Shown: positions 8,516 through 17,502 of the stretch, piece by piece
Numbering within the stretch: position 1 is the first letter of the stretch
Layout: each line of letters begins with the position of its first letter
DNA from: Lachnospiraceae bacterium
Lineage (GTDB): Bacteria; Bacillota; Clostridia; Lachnospirales; Lachnospiraceae
DNA length: 64,000 bases
Reading direction: 5' to 3'
Assembly: GCA_014804755.1 (NCBI GenBank)
Contig: JAAUZE010000005.1
Span: forward strand, 1-64,000
The notes under the pieces: model-generated
What the model was told of the DNA's origin: nothing
Seen by the model: the letters and a program-made list of their open reading frames with translations, nothing else
The model's database searches: none
Position numbers and translations under genes: made by a program

Positions 8516-11167
8516 TCACCACCGGTTATTCAGTTTATTCTGCAAGCGATACAGCGTATTTAATGCGTCTAACGGCGTTAAATTGCTGATGTCGATCTCT
8601 TTTAATTCTTTCACGACATCCTCATCCTTCACCGCGTCAAACAAGGACATCTGCCCACGGTCCACCTCATCGCACAACACCGGCTTATGTTTTCCCGCGG
8701 AGCTTATCGGCGTACAGATACTCTGTATCTTATCCGTAATATCATTGTCGGAAAGCTGTTCTGCGATCTCTTTGGCGCGCCCGATCACCATCTCGGGTAC
8801 TCCCGCCAACTTCGCCACCTGAATGCCGTAGCTCCGGTCTGCGCCACCCTTCATAATCTTGCGCAAAAATACGATATCATCGCCCTTTTCCTTCACGGCA
8901 ATACAGTAATTATTCACATTATCCATTTTTCCCTCAAGCTCTGTCAGTTCATGGTAATGTGTCGCAAACAGCGTCTTTGCGCCGAGGATGTTGCGGTTAC
9001 TGATATGCTCGATGACCGCCCACGCGATCGAGAGTCCGTCAAAGGTCGATGTCCCGCGCCCGATCTCGTCCAGTACAAGCAGCGATTTCGACGTCGCATT
9101 GCGAAGAATGTTTGCGACCTCATTCATCTCTACCATAAATGTACTCTGTCCCGAAGCAAGGTCATCCGACGCACCGACGCGCGTAAAAATGCGATCAACT
9201 AATCCGATATCGGCACTCTTTGCGGGGACAAACGAACCGATCTGCGCCATGAGCACGATCAGGGCGGCTTGGCGCATATAGGTGGATTTTCCTGCCATAT
9301 TCGGTCCCGTGATCACGGCAATGCAATGCTTTCCGTTGTCCAAATGCGTATCATTTGAGACAAACATATCATGCTCGATCATCTGCTCGACTACCGGATG
9401 TCTGCCATCCTTAATATCGATCACGCCCTTTTCGTTGATCTGCGGACGCACATAATGGTTTCTCTCCGCCACAAGGGAAAGCGACGCAAATACATCCAAA
9501 GCCGCGACTGCCTTTGCCGTACGCTGAATACGGTCAAGCTCCGCCGCAATGCTGTCACGCACTTTACAGAACGCGTCATATTCCAGTGTGTAAAGCTTAT
9601 CTTCCGCATTTAATATGGTATCTTCCAGTTCCTTTAACCGCGGCGTCGTATAGCGCTCAGCGTTTGTTAAGGTCTGCTTACGGATATAGTCCTCAGGTAC
9701 CATTTTCTTAAACGAGTTTGTGACCTCAAAATAATATCCGAATACCTTATTATACTTAATGCGCAGGTTCTTAATTCCCGTGCGCTCTCTGTCATCGCTC
9801 TCTAATTTGGCAAGCCAGTCCTTCCCCTCCGTCTTTGCCTTACGAAGCATATCAATATCCGGATCGTAGCCGTCACGGATGATACCGCCCTCCCTGATCG
9901 TGACCGGAGGCTCCTCATCGTCGATCGCCGCTTTGATCAGTTCACAGACATCCTCCAAGGAATCTATATCCTGCTCAATTCCTAAGAGCAGCTTGGAAGA
10001 AAAACCGCGCAGGACAAGCTTGATCGCCGGAAGCATCGCAAGCGAATTGCGGAATGCGATCAGATCGCGCGGATTCGCGCTCATATAGCTGACCTTGCCG
10101 AGCAGCCTTTCCAAATCGTAGATCGGACTTAAATATTCCCGTATCTCATCCCGTGCGGTCGGGTCGGCACACAACTCGGAAACCGCTTCCAAGCGCTCCT
10201 CGATCGCGCTGCGGGTAATGAGCGGCTGCTCTAAATAACTCCTCAGCGTACGCGCACCCATCGCTGTTTTCGTCTTATCCAGCACCCATAACAGACTTCC
10301 GCGCTTTGCTTTTTCTCTCAATGTTTCCGTCAGCTCCAGATTGCGTCTTGTCGCGCTGTCAAGCAGCATATATTTGCTTGCCAGATACGGATAGAGGTGC
10401 GTAATATGCGACAGTGAGATCTTCTGTGTCTCATTTAAGTACAACATGATCGCGCCCGCCGCAAGTAGCCCATTCGGGAAATCATCAATACCGAGTCCGG
10501 TCAGGACATGCACTTTAAACTGTTTCATCAGTGCCTTTTTGCAGGCATCCTCGTCAAAATACCACGGTTCTAAGCGATTGACGCAGATATGCAGCCTGCC
10601 GCGCAGATCGTTCAGATCCACGCCGCAAAGCGTGAATGCGTCGTTACAGATAATTTCCGACGGCAGATACTTATAGATCTCGTCAAGCAGACGTTTGGTA
10701 TCCTCCACCTCGGTCAAAAAATAATCCCCCGTAGAGACATCCACGATGGAAATTCCAATCTGATTCTCCAAATAGACAACAGCCATCAGATAGTTGTTTT
10801 TTCCCTCATCAATGAACTGATTATCCACATTCGTGCCTGGTGTGACGATCCGCACGACCTCGCGCTTTACCATTCCCTTTGCCAGCTTCGGATCTTCTAC
10901 CTGTTCGCAGATCGCGACCTTGTACCCCTTTGTCACCAGACGATTAATATAGGTCTCTGCCGCATGAAATGGAACGCCGCACATCGGCGCGCGCTCCTCT
11001 AGGCCGCATGCTTTTCCCGTCAGCGTCAGCTCTAACTCTCTGGATACCGTTTTGGCGTCCTCAAAAAACATCTCATAAAAGTCGCCGAGACGGTAAAATA
11101 AAATGCAATCCTTATTCTGTTCTTTTGTATCTAAATAATGCTGCATCATTGGCGTGATCTCAGCCAT
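8516..11167 (-). CDS. mutS: DNA mismatch repair protein MutS
   Basis: Mismatch sensor ATPase of the MutS1 class, 883 residues. Domain I begins with the mismatch-contact region (FYRLGDFYEMFFEDA, containing the Phe-x-Glu element). The Walker A motif TGPNMAGKSTYMRQ lies near residue 620, followed by DEIGRGTSTFDG and the FATHYHELTELE signature. The start ATG overlaps the end of miaB by 8 bases, with GGGGG 9 bases upstream, so the two are probably translationally coupled. An 83-base gap separates it from mutL. Confidence 0.97.
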   Translation of the reverse strand: MAEITPMMQHYLDTKEQNKDCILFYRLGDFYEMFFEDAKTVSRELELTLTGKACGLEERAPMCGVPFHAAETYINRLVTKGYKVAICEQVEDPKLAKGMVKREVVRIVTPGTNVDNQFIDEGKNNYLMAVVYLENQIGISIVDVSTGDYFLTEVEDTKRLLDEIYKYLPSEIICNDAFTLCGVDLNDLRGRLHICVNRLEPWYFDEDACKKALMKQFKVHVLTGLGIDDFPNGLLAAGAIMLYLNETQKISLSHITHLYPYLASKYMLLDSATRRNLELTETLREKAKRGSLLWVLDKTKTAMGARTLRSYLEQPLITRSAIEERLEAVSELCADPTARDEIREYLSPIYDLERLLGKVSYMSANPRDLIAFRNSLAMLPAIKLVLRGFSSKLLLGIEQDIDSLEDVCELIKAAIDDEEPPVTIREGGIIRDGYDPDIDMLRKAKTEGKDWLAKLESDDRERTGIKNLRIKYNKVFGYYFEVTNSFKKMVPEDYIRKQTLTNAERYTTPRLKELEDTILNAEDKLYTLEYDAFCKVRDSIAAELDRIQRTAKAVAALDVFASLSLVAERNHYVRPQINEKGVIDIKDGRHPVVEQMIEHDMFVSNDTHLDNGKHCIAVITGPNMAGKSTYMRQAALIVLMAQIGSFVPAKSADIGLVDRIFTRVGASDDLASGQSTFMVEMNEVANILRNATSKSLLVLDEIGRGTSTFDGLSIAWAVIEHISNRNILGAKTLFATHYHELTELEGKMDNVNNYCIAVKEKGDDIVFLRKIMKGGADRSYGIQVAKLAGVPEMVIGRAKEIAEQLSDNDITDKIQSICTPISSAGKHKPVLCDEVDRGQMSLFDAVKDEDVVKELKEIDISNLTPLDALNTLYRLQNKLNNRW

Positions 11168-12647
11168 GTTCGATAACCCCCATATAATAAAAGCCGCGGC
11201 ATTCCGTAAGCTTTACCCGTCTGATCGTACCGATCATATCGGGCGTTCCCTTCAGATGAACGATCGTATTGTTCGAAAGCCTCCCGACTACATAGCTTTT
11301 ATCCTTTTCATTCACTTCCTCAATCAGCGCCGGAAGCGTCCGCCCGTTAAGAAGCGCCGCGCGCTCCCTTGCGGTCTCCTGTACTGCCGAAAGGACACGG
11401 TCAAATTGCTTTGTGACCTCCGCTGCCGGAACCTGCTCCATCGCCGCCGCGGGCGTTCCTGTGCGCCTGCTGTATTGGAACGTGAACGCATTGTCAAACG
11501 CCACCCTGCGTATCACGTCGATGGTATCGTCCACATCCTCGTCCGTCTCTCCCGGAAACCCGACGATGATGTCCGTGGAAATGGCAATATCCGGTATCTC
11601 ATGCCGTATTTTTAAGGCGAGCTCCAGATAATGTTCCTTGTCATAACGGCGGTTCATTGCCTTTAGGATCTTACTGGATCCCGACTGCAGCGGCAGATGC
11701 AGATGACGGCAGATCTTATCGGATTCTTTCATCACCCCGATCAGCTCGTCGGATAAATCCTTCGGATGGGACGTCATAAAACGAATGCGTTCGATTCCCT
11801 CAACTTTCTCCACTTCGCGCAGAAGCTCAGCAAAGGAAATACCGTCTGCGAGCCCTTTGCCGTAGGAATTGACATTCTGACCGAGCAGCATGACCTCCTT
11901 TACGCCGTCCGCCGCAAGGGACTCTACCTCGCGCAGAATCTCCCGCGCATCACGGCTGCGTTCCCGTCCTCTGACGTAGGGAACAATACAATATGTACAG
12001 AAGTTATTGCACCCGAACATGATATTGACGCCCGATTTGTAAGGATACTTGCGACTGACCGGAAGCTGCTCGACGATCGCGTCCGTATCCTTCCAAATGT
12101 CGATCAACATACGATCGGATTCATACATTGCACAGAGCAGTTCTGCAAATTTATATAAATTGTGCGTTCCAAAAATCAGATCCACAAACGAATAGCTTTT
12201 CCGCAGCTTTTCAATGACGCTCTGCTCCTGCATCATACAGCCGCAGAGCGCGATCCTCTTATGCGGATTGCTTTTTTTCATAGAGCCGAGATGACCAAGT
12301 CTGCCGTACACGCGCTGGTTGGCGTTATCCCGCACGGTACATGTATTATAAATGACAAAATCCGCCGTCTCCGAATCCGTGACGGCATAACCGACTGTTT
12401 TCAAAATACCGAGGAGTTTTTCCGAATCGCGCGCATTCATCTGACACCCGAAGGTGATGACGGCACAGGTCAGCGGGCGTCCCAGCTTCTCGCTCTCCGC
12501 ACGGACAAGCGTACGGCATTTTGCCATATAGTAATATTGACGCTGTGGTTCCAAATCAGGAGTATTACAATTAACATTGACCCTATCCAAGTCTACATGC
12601 TTTAATTCTTCTGTCTTAATATTTTTTAAATCAATATAAGAATCCAT
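11160..12647 (-). CDS. miaB: tRNA-2-methylthio-N6-dimethylallyladenosine synthase MiaB
   Basis: Radical-SAM methylthiotransferase acting on i6A37 of tRNA. The 495-residue protein has the UPF0004 cluster cysteines (FGCQMNARDSEKL, CTVRDNANQRVYG, LCGCMMQEQ), the radical-SAM motif CNNFCTYCIVPYVRGRE near residue 214, and a C-terminal TRAM domain. The ATG is preceded by AAGGATGAAGG. It is first in the miaB-mutS-mutL-miaA run and follows a promoter candidate at 12744-12752. Confidence 0.96.
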   Translation of the reverse strand: MDSYIDLKNIKTEELKHVDLDRVNVNCNTPDLEPQRQYYYMAKCRTLVRAESEKLGRPLTCAVITFGCQMNARDSEKLLGILKTVGYAVTDSETADFVIYNTCTVRDNANQRVYGRLGHLGSMKKSNPHKRIALCGCMMQEQSVIEKLRKSYSFVDLIFGTHNLYKFAELLCAMYESDRMLIDIWKDTDAIVEQLPVSRKYPYKSGVNIMFGCNNFCTYCIVPYVRGRERSRDAREILREVESLAADGVKEVMLLGQNVNSYGKGLADGISFAELLREVEKVEGIERIRFMTSHPKDLSDELIGVMKESDKICRHLHLPLQSGSSKILKAMNRRYDKEHYLELALKIRHEIPDIAISTDIIVGFPGETDEDVDDTIDVIRRVAFDNAFTFQYSRRTGTPAAAMEQVPAAEVTKQFDRVLSAVQETARERAALLNGRTLPALIEEVNEKDKSYVVGRLSNNTIVHLKGTPDMIGTIRRVKLTECRGFYYMGVIEHG

Positions 12648-12743
12648 CCTTCATCCTTTTGCCAATTTTTCATTTTTCGTACTTTCTTAATCCCAATTGA
12701 TTGCATCATGGGGAACTGTCCCGTTTTTTGCCCTGTCCTCATA

Positions 12744-12752
12744 ATTATATCA
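12744..12752 (-). promoter_or_regulatory. Predicted extended -10 promoter of miaB-mutS
   Basis: The minus strand has a perfect TATAAT (12744-12749) preceded by TGA, an extended -10 element. No good -35 match is seen at 16-18 bases. The 12648-12768 gap is otherwise without a reading frame. It contains a GGGACAG/CTGTCCC-like stretch around 12710-12722 whose role is unclear. Confidence 0.45.
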
Positions 12753-12768
12753 TCTTCTATGCTGTTTT

Positions 12769-14043
12769 TTATCCCCGAATCTGCCCGTCTCCCACAACCT
12801 GATATTTATAGGAAGTCAGTTCCCGCAGCCCCATCGGTCCGCGCGCATGCAGTTTTTGTGTGGAAATTCCGATCTCAGCGCCGAAGCCGAACTCAAAACC
12901 GTCCGTGAAACGTGTCGAGACATTGACATAGACGCATGCCGAATCCACACCGTCCAAAAACCGCTGTGCCGTCTCCTTATTTTCCGTGATAATGGAGTCA
13001 GAATGCCCCGTGTGATAACGGTTGATATGCGCGATTGCTTCCTCCGCGCTGCCGACCGTTTTAATGGAGATAATATAATCAAGGTATTCCCTTGCAAAAT
13101 CTTCCTCCGTCGCTGCGGTACAGTCTCCGATCACTTCAGCAGCCTGCTCGTCCGCGCGCATCTCCACATGATTTTTCTTAAGCTCCTCCGCAAGCATTGG
13201 CAAAAAAGCATCCTTGATCTTTTCATGAATGACTAACGATTCACAGGCGTTGCACACGCCGATCCGCTGCGTTTTTGCGTTGATGATGATGGGGATTGCC
13301 TTTTTTAAGTCGGCATCCTGATCTACATAGATATGACAGTTCCCCGTTCCCGTCTCGATCACGGGAATGCTTGCACTCTCGACCACCGCACGGATCAAAC
13401 CCGCTCCGCCGCGTGGAATCAGCACATCCACATAATGGTTCATTTTCATAAACTGTGCCGTCACCGCCCGGTCTGTATCTGTAATAAGCTGTACGGCATC
13501 CGCACAAATACCCGCAGCCTTCAGGCTTCCCCGGATGCTTTCTGTGATTGCCGTATTGGAACAGATCGCGTCCGAACCGCCCTTTAAGATGACGGCATTC
13601 CCCGTCTTAAAACACAAGCCGAACGCATCTGCCGTCACGTTCGGGCGTGATTCATAGATTATGCCGATCACGCCGAGCGGCACGCGCACCTGCTTGATCT
13701 CCATTCCGTTCGGATGCGTAAAGCGCTCCATCACCGTACCGATCGGGTCGTTTAGCGCCACGACCTGGCGCAGTCCCTCCGCCATCGCCTCAATACGTGC
13801 ATCGGTCAGCTTTAAGCGGTCAAGCAGCCCTTCGTGCATGCCATGCTCTTTTCCCTTCTGCATATCCTGTTCATTTGCTGCTAAAATCTTTTGGGCATCC
13901 GCCAAAAGACCGTCCGCCACGCGCATTAACGCCTCGTTTTTTTGTTCCGTCCGAAGTTCCTGAAGCTCATATTTTACCTGTATGGCACGCTTACCGATTT
14001 CCTCAAGCATCGCCGATTGTTCTTTGCTGATCTCGCTCATCAT
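12769..14043 (-). CDS. proA: Gamma-glutamyl phosphate reductase ProA
   Basis: Second enzyme of proline synthesis: reduces gamma-glutamyl phosphate to glutamate semialdehyde with NADPH. The 424-residue protein is of the aldehyde-dehydrogenase fold, with the catalytic cysteine in RIGVCNACESLVIH, the YESRPNVTADAFGLCFKTGN segment, and a C-terminal FGFGAEIGISTQKLHARGPMG region. ProB (glutamate 5-kinase) is encoded upstream in the same run; the two enzymes act in succession on a labile intermediate. Confidence 0.97.
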   Translation of the reverse strand: MMSEISKEQSAMLEEIGKRAIQVKYELQELRTEQKNEALMRVADGLLADAQKILAANEQDMQKGKEHGMHEGLLDRLKLTDARIEAMAEGLRQVVALNDPIGTVMERFTHPNGMEIKQVRVPLGVIGIIYESRPNVTADAFGLCFKTGNAVILKGGSDAICSNTAITESIRGSLKAAGICADAVQLITDTDRAVTAQFMKMNHYVDVLIPRGGAGLIRAVVESASIPVIETGTGNCHIYVDQDADLKKAIPIIINAKTQRIGVCNACESLVIHEKIKDAFLPMLAEELKKNHVEMRADEQAAEVIGDCTAATEEDFAREYLDYIISIKTVGSAEEAIAHINRYHTGHSDSIITENKETAQRFLDGVDSACVYVNVSTRFTDGFEFGFGAEIGISTQKLHARGPMGLRELTSYKYQVVGDGQIRG

Positions 14044-14095
14044 ACTCTCCCATCCCGACCCGTTCTGTTTCTCTGACCGTCTCCGCTTATTTCCC

Positions 14096-14689
14096 TTATG
14101 TTTTTGTTTTCCGAAAACCGCTTTCCGTCAGGATCAGATCCGGCCGCACATCATGACTTTCTCCGACACTCTGCGCCTCAATATGCTGACAGTCAAAAAA
14201 CAATGCGACCGTCCGCATCGGCTGTTTTGCTAAAAAGCTGTCATAGAATCCGCCCCCGTAACCGATACGATCCCCCCGATCGTTAAACGCGCACCCCGGC
14301 ACCAGCATCAGGCTTTTTTCCGGCTCGTAAACATAATGCGCGCATGTCTTTCCATCCGGCTGCGGGATTCCGTGGCTGTCTTTGTCCATGGCGGCAAGAC
14401 CGGATAATAATACTTCGCAAAACACCATTTCCCGCTTTCCGGTCACGACCGGACAATACACCTGCTTTCCCGCCTGCAGCGCATGACGAATGATCTCCTC
14501 CGTAGAAACCTCGCTCAGGTAGGATGCATAAACGAGCAGCTGCTCCGCATTCTGATACCACGGGTGTGCATATAACCATTCCGCGATCCGTTCGCTCTTT
14601 TTAAGCCGATCTGCTTCTGTCAGATGATCCCGCCTTATAAGCGCCGCTTTTCGCAACGCGCGTTTTTCATCAGTTCGTCCTGTTCCCAT
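14096..14689 (-). CDS. 5-formyltetrahydrofolate cyclo-ligase
   Basis: Converts 5-formyl-tetrahydrofolate to 5,10-methenyl-tetrahydrofolate with ATP. The product of about 197 residues has the N-terminal basic helix (KRALRKAALIRRDHL), and the C-terminal LVPGCAFNDRGDRIGYGGGFYD signature is visible in two parts (VPGCAFN and GYGGGFYDSFL). The ATG at 14689 is preferred for family length; an in-frame ATG at 14725 would add 12 residues inside the preceding gene. It overlaps the DUF896 gene by 20 bases. Its place between proB and proA looks like simple operon sharing. Confidence 0.93.
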   Translation of the reverse strand: MGTGRTDEKRALRKAALIRRDHLTEADRLKKSERIAEWLYAHPWYQNAEQLLVYASYLSEVSTEEIIRHALQAGKQVYCPVVTGKREMVFCEVLLSGLAAMDKDSHGIPQPDGKTCAHYVYEPEKSLMLVPGCAFNDRGDRIGYGGGFYDSFLAKQPMRTVALFFDCQHIEAQSVGESHDVRPDLILTESGFRKTKT

Positions 14690-14891
14690 GCTCTTTTCCC
14701 GGATCGGTAATACTGCCGTCCTCATTTTGGATTCGGATGGAACTCAACTGTCCGCGCAGGTTGGCCCGGACATTTTCAATATATTCCTTCCTTAACCGCG
14801 CCTGTTCCTCTTTTTCTTCCTCCGTCAGCCCCTCTGCTTTGGATTTGTGATAAAGTTCATTAATGCGCCCTGTCAGTTCTTCAACCTTCAT
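14670..14891 (-). CDS. DUF896 family protein (YnzC-like)
   Basis: A 73-residue cytosolic protein. The N-terminal half, INELYHKSKAEGLTEEEKEEQ followed by RLRKEYIENVR, is the DUF896 signature, a two-helix hairpin. The related Bacillus YnzC is of unknown function, though one member lies in the SOS regulon. The C-terminal tail is acidic and probably disordered. It overlaps the following cyclo-ligase gene. Confidence 0.88.
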   Translation of the reverse strand: MKVEELTGRINELYHKSKAEGLTEEEKEEQARLRKEYIENVRANLRGQLSSIRIQNEDGSITDPGKEHGNRTN

Positions 14892-14911
14892 ACCGACTCC
14901 TTTCCGGCTTT

Positions 14912-15769
14912 TCAGTCGTTATGCATCTGTTCCACAAAATCCGTCAAATAAAAATCATCATCCTTATGTGCCGTAAACAACGTCCCGTATTCTCTGCCGT
15001 CCATAATCCGGTGGATGATACGCACATCCTCACTATTGGCAATGATCATATCTGCGCCCGACGCCGTCGCAATCTTTGCGGCGGTCAGCTTGGTATCCAT
15101 ACCTCCCGTACCGACGCTGCTTCCCGTTTCATGCTTCCCCATGCGCAGAATATTCTCATCAAGCTTCCGCACGACCGGAATGAACTGCGCATTCGGATTC
15201 GTTCGGGGGTTATCTGTATAAAGCCCGTCAATATCGGATAAAAGAATAAGCAGATCGGCATGAATAAGCGCCGCAACGATCGCGGAAAGCGTGTCGTTGT
15301 CGCCGATCTCAATCTCATAAGTCGCAACCGTATCATTTTCATTGACAATCGGAATAACGCCAAGCTTTAACAGCTCCGTAAACGTATTCGCGGCGTTAAA
15401 CCGGTTCAGGTTATCGACTATCGTATTTCTTGTCATCAAAATCTGCGCCGTCACCTGATTATATTCCGCGAAAATCTTCTGATAAGTCATCATCAGCCGC
15501 GCCTGTCCGATTGCCGCGCATGCCTGTTTGACCGCGATCGGGTTGTCCCCGTCCTTGATCTGTACCGCCTTTCTCCCACAGGCGATCGCGCCCGAGGTCA
15601 CCAGCACGACATCCTTCCCCTGATTGCGCAGATTGCACAATTCACGGACAAGCACCTCCATCTTGATATAATCCAGATCTCCCGTTTCCTGATGCTGGAG
15701 CGAGGAGGAACCTATTTTAATGACAATCCGCTGTTTATCTCGAATCGCTTCCCGTATTTGTTGATTCAT
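14912..15769 (-). CDS. proB: Glutamate 5-kinase ProB, short form without PUA domain
   Basis: First enzyme of proline synthesis; phosphorylates the gamma-carboxylate of glutamate. The amino-acid-kinase domain is complete: VIKIGSSSL at the N-terminus, VTSGAIACGRK, the glutamate site NENDTVATYEIEIGDNDTLS, and GTGGMDTKLTAAKIA near the C-terminus. At about 285 residues it lacks the C-terminal PUA domain found in many ProB proteins. Two starts are plausible: the ATG used here (15767-15769), and a GTG ten codons earlier (15797-15799) with AAGGTGA 4 bases before it. Confidence 0.95.
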   Translation of the reverse strand: MNQQIREAIRDKQRIVIKIGSSSLQHQETGDLDYIKMEVLVRELCNLRNQGKDVVLVTSGAIACGRKAVQIKDGDNPIAVKQACAAIGQARLMMTYQKIFAEYNQVTAQILMTRNTIVDNLNRFNAANTFTELLKLGVIPIVNENDTVATYEIEIGDNDTLSAIVAALIHADLLILLSDIDGLYTDNPRTNPNAQFIPVVRKLDENILRMGKHETGSSVGTGGMDTKLTAAKIATASGADMIIANSEDVRIIHRIMDGREYGTLFTAHKDDDFYLTDFVEQMHND

Positions 15770-15831
15770 TTCCGTTTCGCCTTTCCGCTTTTCTGCCACT
15801 TACTCACCTTATCACATTCCGAAAAAATTGT

Positions 15832-17502
15832 CTATGGCACACGCCGGTACTTTTCCGCGATTGCCTCCGCCACGCGCACGCCGTCCATCGCCGCCGACAT
15901 GATCCCTCCGGCATAGCCTGCTCCCTCTCCGCATGGGTACAGGTTGTCCGCCGTCCGGCATACAAGTTTCTCATTTCTCAAAATTCTGACCGGAGACGAC
16001 GTCCTGCTCTCCACACCTTCCAGCAAAGTCCGTGCATCATTATAATGTGGTATTTTTCGCCCGAACGCCTCCATCCCCTCTACAAACGCTTCCGAAAGCT
16101 CCTTCGGAAGAATAGCGGATACGTTTGCATAGGTATATCGGCCCTTAATACAGGGTTCAAATGAAGCAAACGCCGAAATATTCCCGATGTCTTTCCCTGA
16201 CTGCACCTCCTGCGCGAGTACTTCTGCCTTAAAATCTCCGTAACGCTGCACCGGAATGCTTCCCTTGCCGATCTCATATGCCCTGCGCTCTAAATCCCTC
16301 TGAAACGCAATGCCGGAAAGCGGATGCGTATCCCCGTAATCTTCCGGCGTGACCGTGACAATGACCGCACTGTTGGCATTGCTGCCATCCCGTCCGGAAT
16401 AACTCATGCCGTTGACCGCAAGCATGTCCGGTTCGGACGAGGCATTGACAACATAGCCGCCCGGACACATACAAAACGTATACACGCCCCTTCCGCTTTT
16501 GGTCTGCGCCGTCAGCTTATATGCCGCCGCGCCGAGTATGCCCGCCTCCGTTTTTCCGTACTGACTTTGATCGATCAATGCCTGCGGATGTTCTACACGC
16601 AGTCCGACCGCAAAGGGCTTTGCCTCCATCTCGATTCCGGAATCATAAAGCATCTGCACCGTATCCCGCGCGCTGTGACCGATTGCCAGTACCACCGGCC
16701 CGCACGCAATCACACATTCCCGTCCATCGCAAACCGCCGATACGCCCGTTACTTTCCCGTTTTCTATATGCAGCCCGCTTAATCTTGTCTCAAACCGAAT
16801 CTCACCACCGTGTGCGGCAATGGTCTTTCTCATATTCCGCACCACCTCACAGAGCGCATCCGTCCCGATATGCGGCTTGTGGTCATAGCAGATTTCTTTT
16901 TTCGCGCCATGTGCACAGAGAATCCGCAGCACCTCCGCACATCTGCCGTCCTTGTCCTTGATGAGCGTATTCAGCTTTCCATCAGAAAACGCGCCTGCGC
17001 CGCCCTCGCCAAACTGTACATTGGATTCCGGCAATAAAACGCCCTCTCTCCAAAAACGCGCGACGTCCTCCGTGCGCTCCTCCACACATTTTCCCCTCTC
17101 TAACAAGATCGGACGATACCCGTGAAGTGCAAGCTCGTAAGCGCAGAATAGTCCTGCCGGTCCCATTCCGACGATCACGGGACGCCCCTGCATCTCTTTC
17201 CTTCCTTCTTTCGAAAATTCATACGCGGCCCATGGGCTTTTCTGGCAATCCGCATTGCGGCTTCTCGACAGGACCTGCTCCTCCGTGAATCCCGATAACA
17301 CAACATCTACGCTGAATATGTACAAAACCTGCGGCTTTTTTCTTGCGTCAATGGAGCGCCGTCTGATAAAAAGCGCCTGAATCGCTTTTGGCGGAACATG
17401 CAGAATGGCAGCTGACTTTTTCACTAACAGCGCCTCATCCATACTTCCGTCCGGCATCGTCACCCGCTCGGGCTCACATTTGATCTGATTGATCCGTATC
17501 AT
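15832..17502 (-). CDS. FAD-dependent oxidoreductase (COG2509-type dehydrogenase)
   Basis: A flavoprotein of about 556 residues. An N-terminal domain of about 100 residues (IRINQIKCEP...) precedes a Rossmann FAD-binding motif VIVGMGPAGLFCAYELALHG near residue 110 (length limited here), then FGEGGAGAFSDGKLNT, typical of the 'uncharacterised FAD-dependent dehydrogenase' group. The C-terminus GEGAGYAGGIMSAAMDG is the second FAD contact. The substrate is unknown. The ATG at 17500-17502 overlaps the stop of the preceding flavoprotein gene, so coupling is likely. Longer in-frame starts (to 17577) lie inside that gene and are not favoured. Confidence 0.88.
   Translation of the reverse strand: MIRINQIKCEPERVTMPDGSMDEALLVKKSAAILHVPPKAIQALFIRRRSIDARKKPQVLYIFSVDVVLSGFTEEQVLSRSRNADCQKSPWAAYEFSKEGRKEMQGRPVIVGMGPAGLFCAYELALHGYRPILLERGKCVEERTEDVARFWREGVLLPESNVQFGEGGAGAFSDGKLNTLIKDKDGRCAEVLRILCAHGAKKEICYDHKPHIGTDALCEVVRNMRKTIAAHGGEIRFETRLSGLHIENGKVTGVSAVCDGRECVIACGPVVLAIGHSARDTVQMLYDSGIEMEAKPFAVGLRVEHPQALIDQSQYGKTEAGILGAAAYKLTAQTKSGRGVYTFCMCPGGYVVNASSEPDMLAVNGMSYSGRDGSNANSAVIVTVTPEDYGDTHPLSGIAFQRDLERRAYEIGKGSIPVQRYGDFKAEVLAQEVQSGKDIGNISAFASFEPCIKGRYTYANVSAILPKELSEAFVEGMEAFGRKIPHYNDARTLLEGVESRTSSPVRILRNEKLVCRTADNLYPCGEGAGYAGGIMSAAMDGVRVAEAIAEKYRRVP

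Noticed and set aside
12700-12735. GGGACAG/CTGTCCC stretches between miaB and proA as a terminator or mobile repeat
   Set aside because: The stem is short and no T run follows in the direction of proA transcription. A repeat family cannot be shown from two partial copies.
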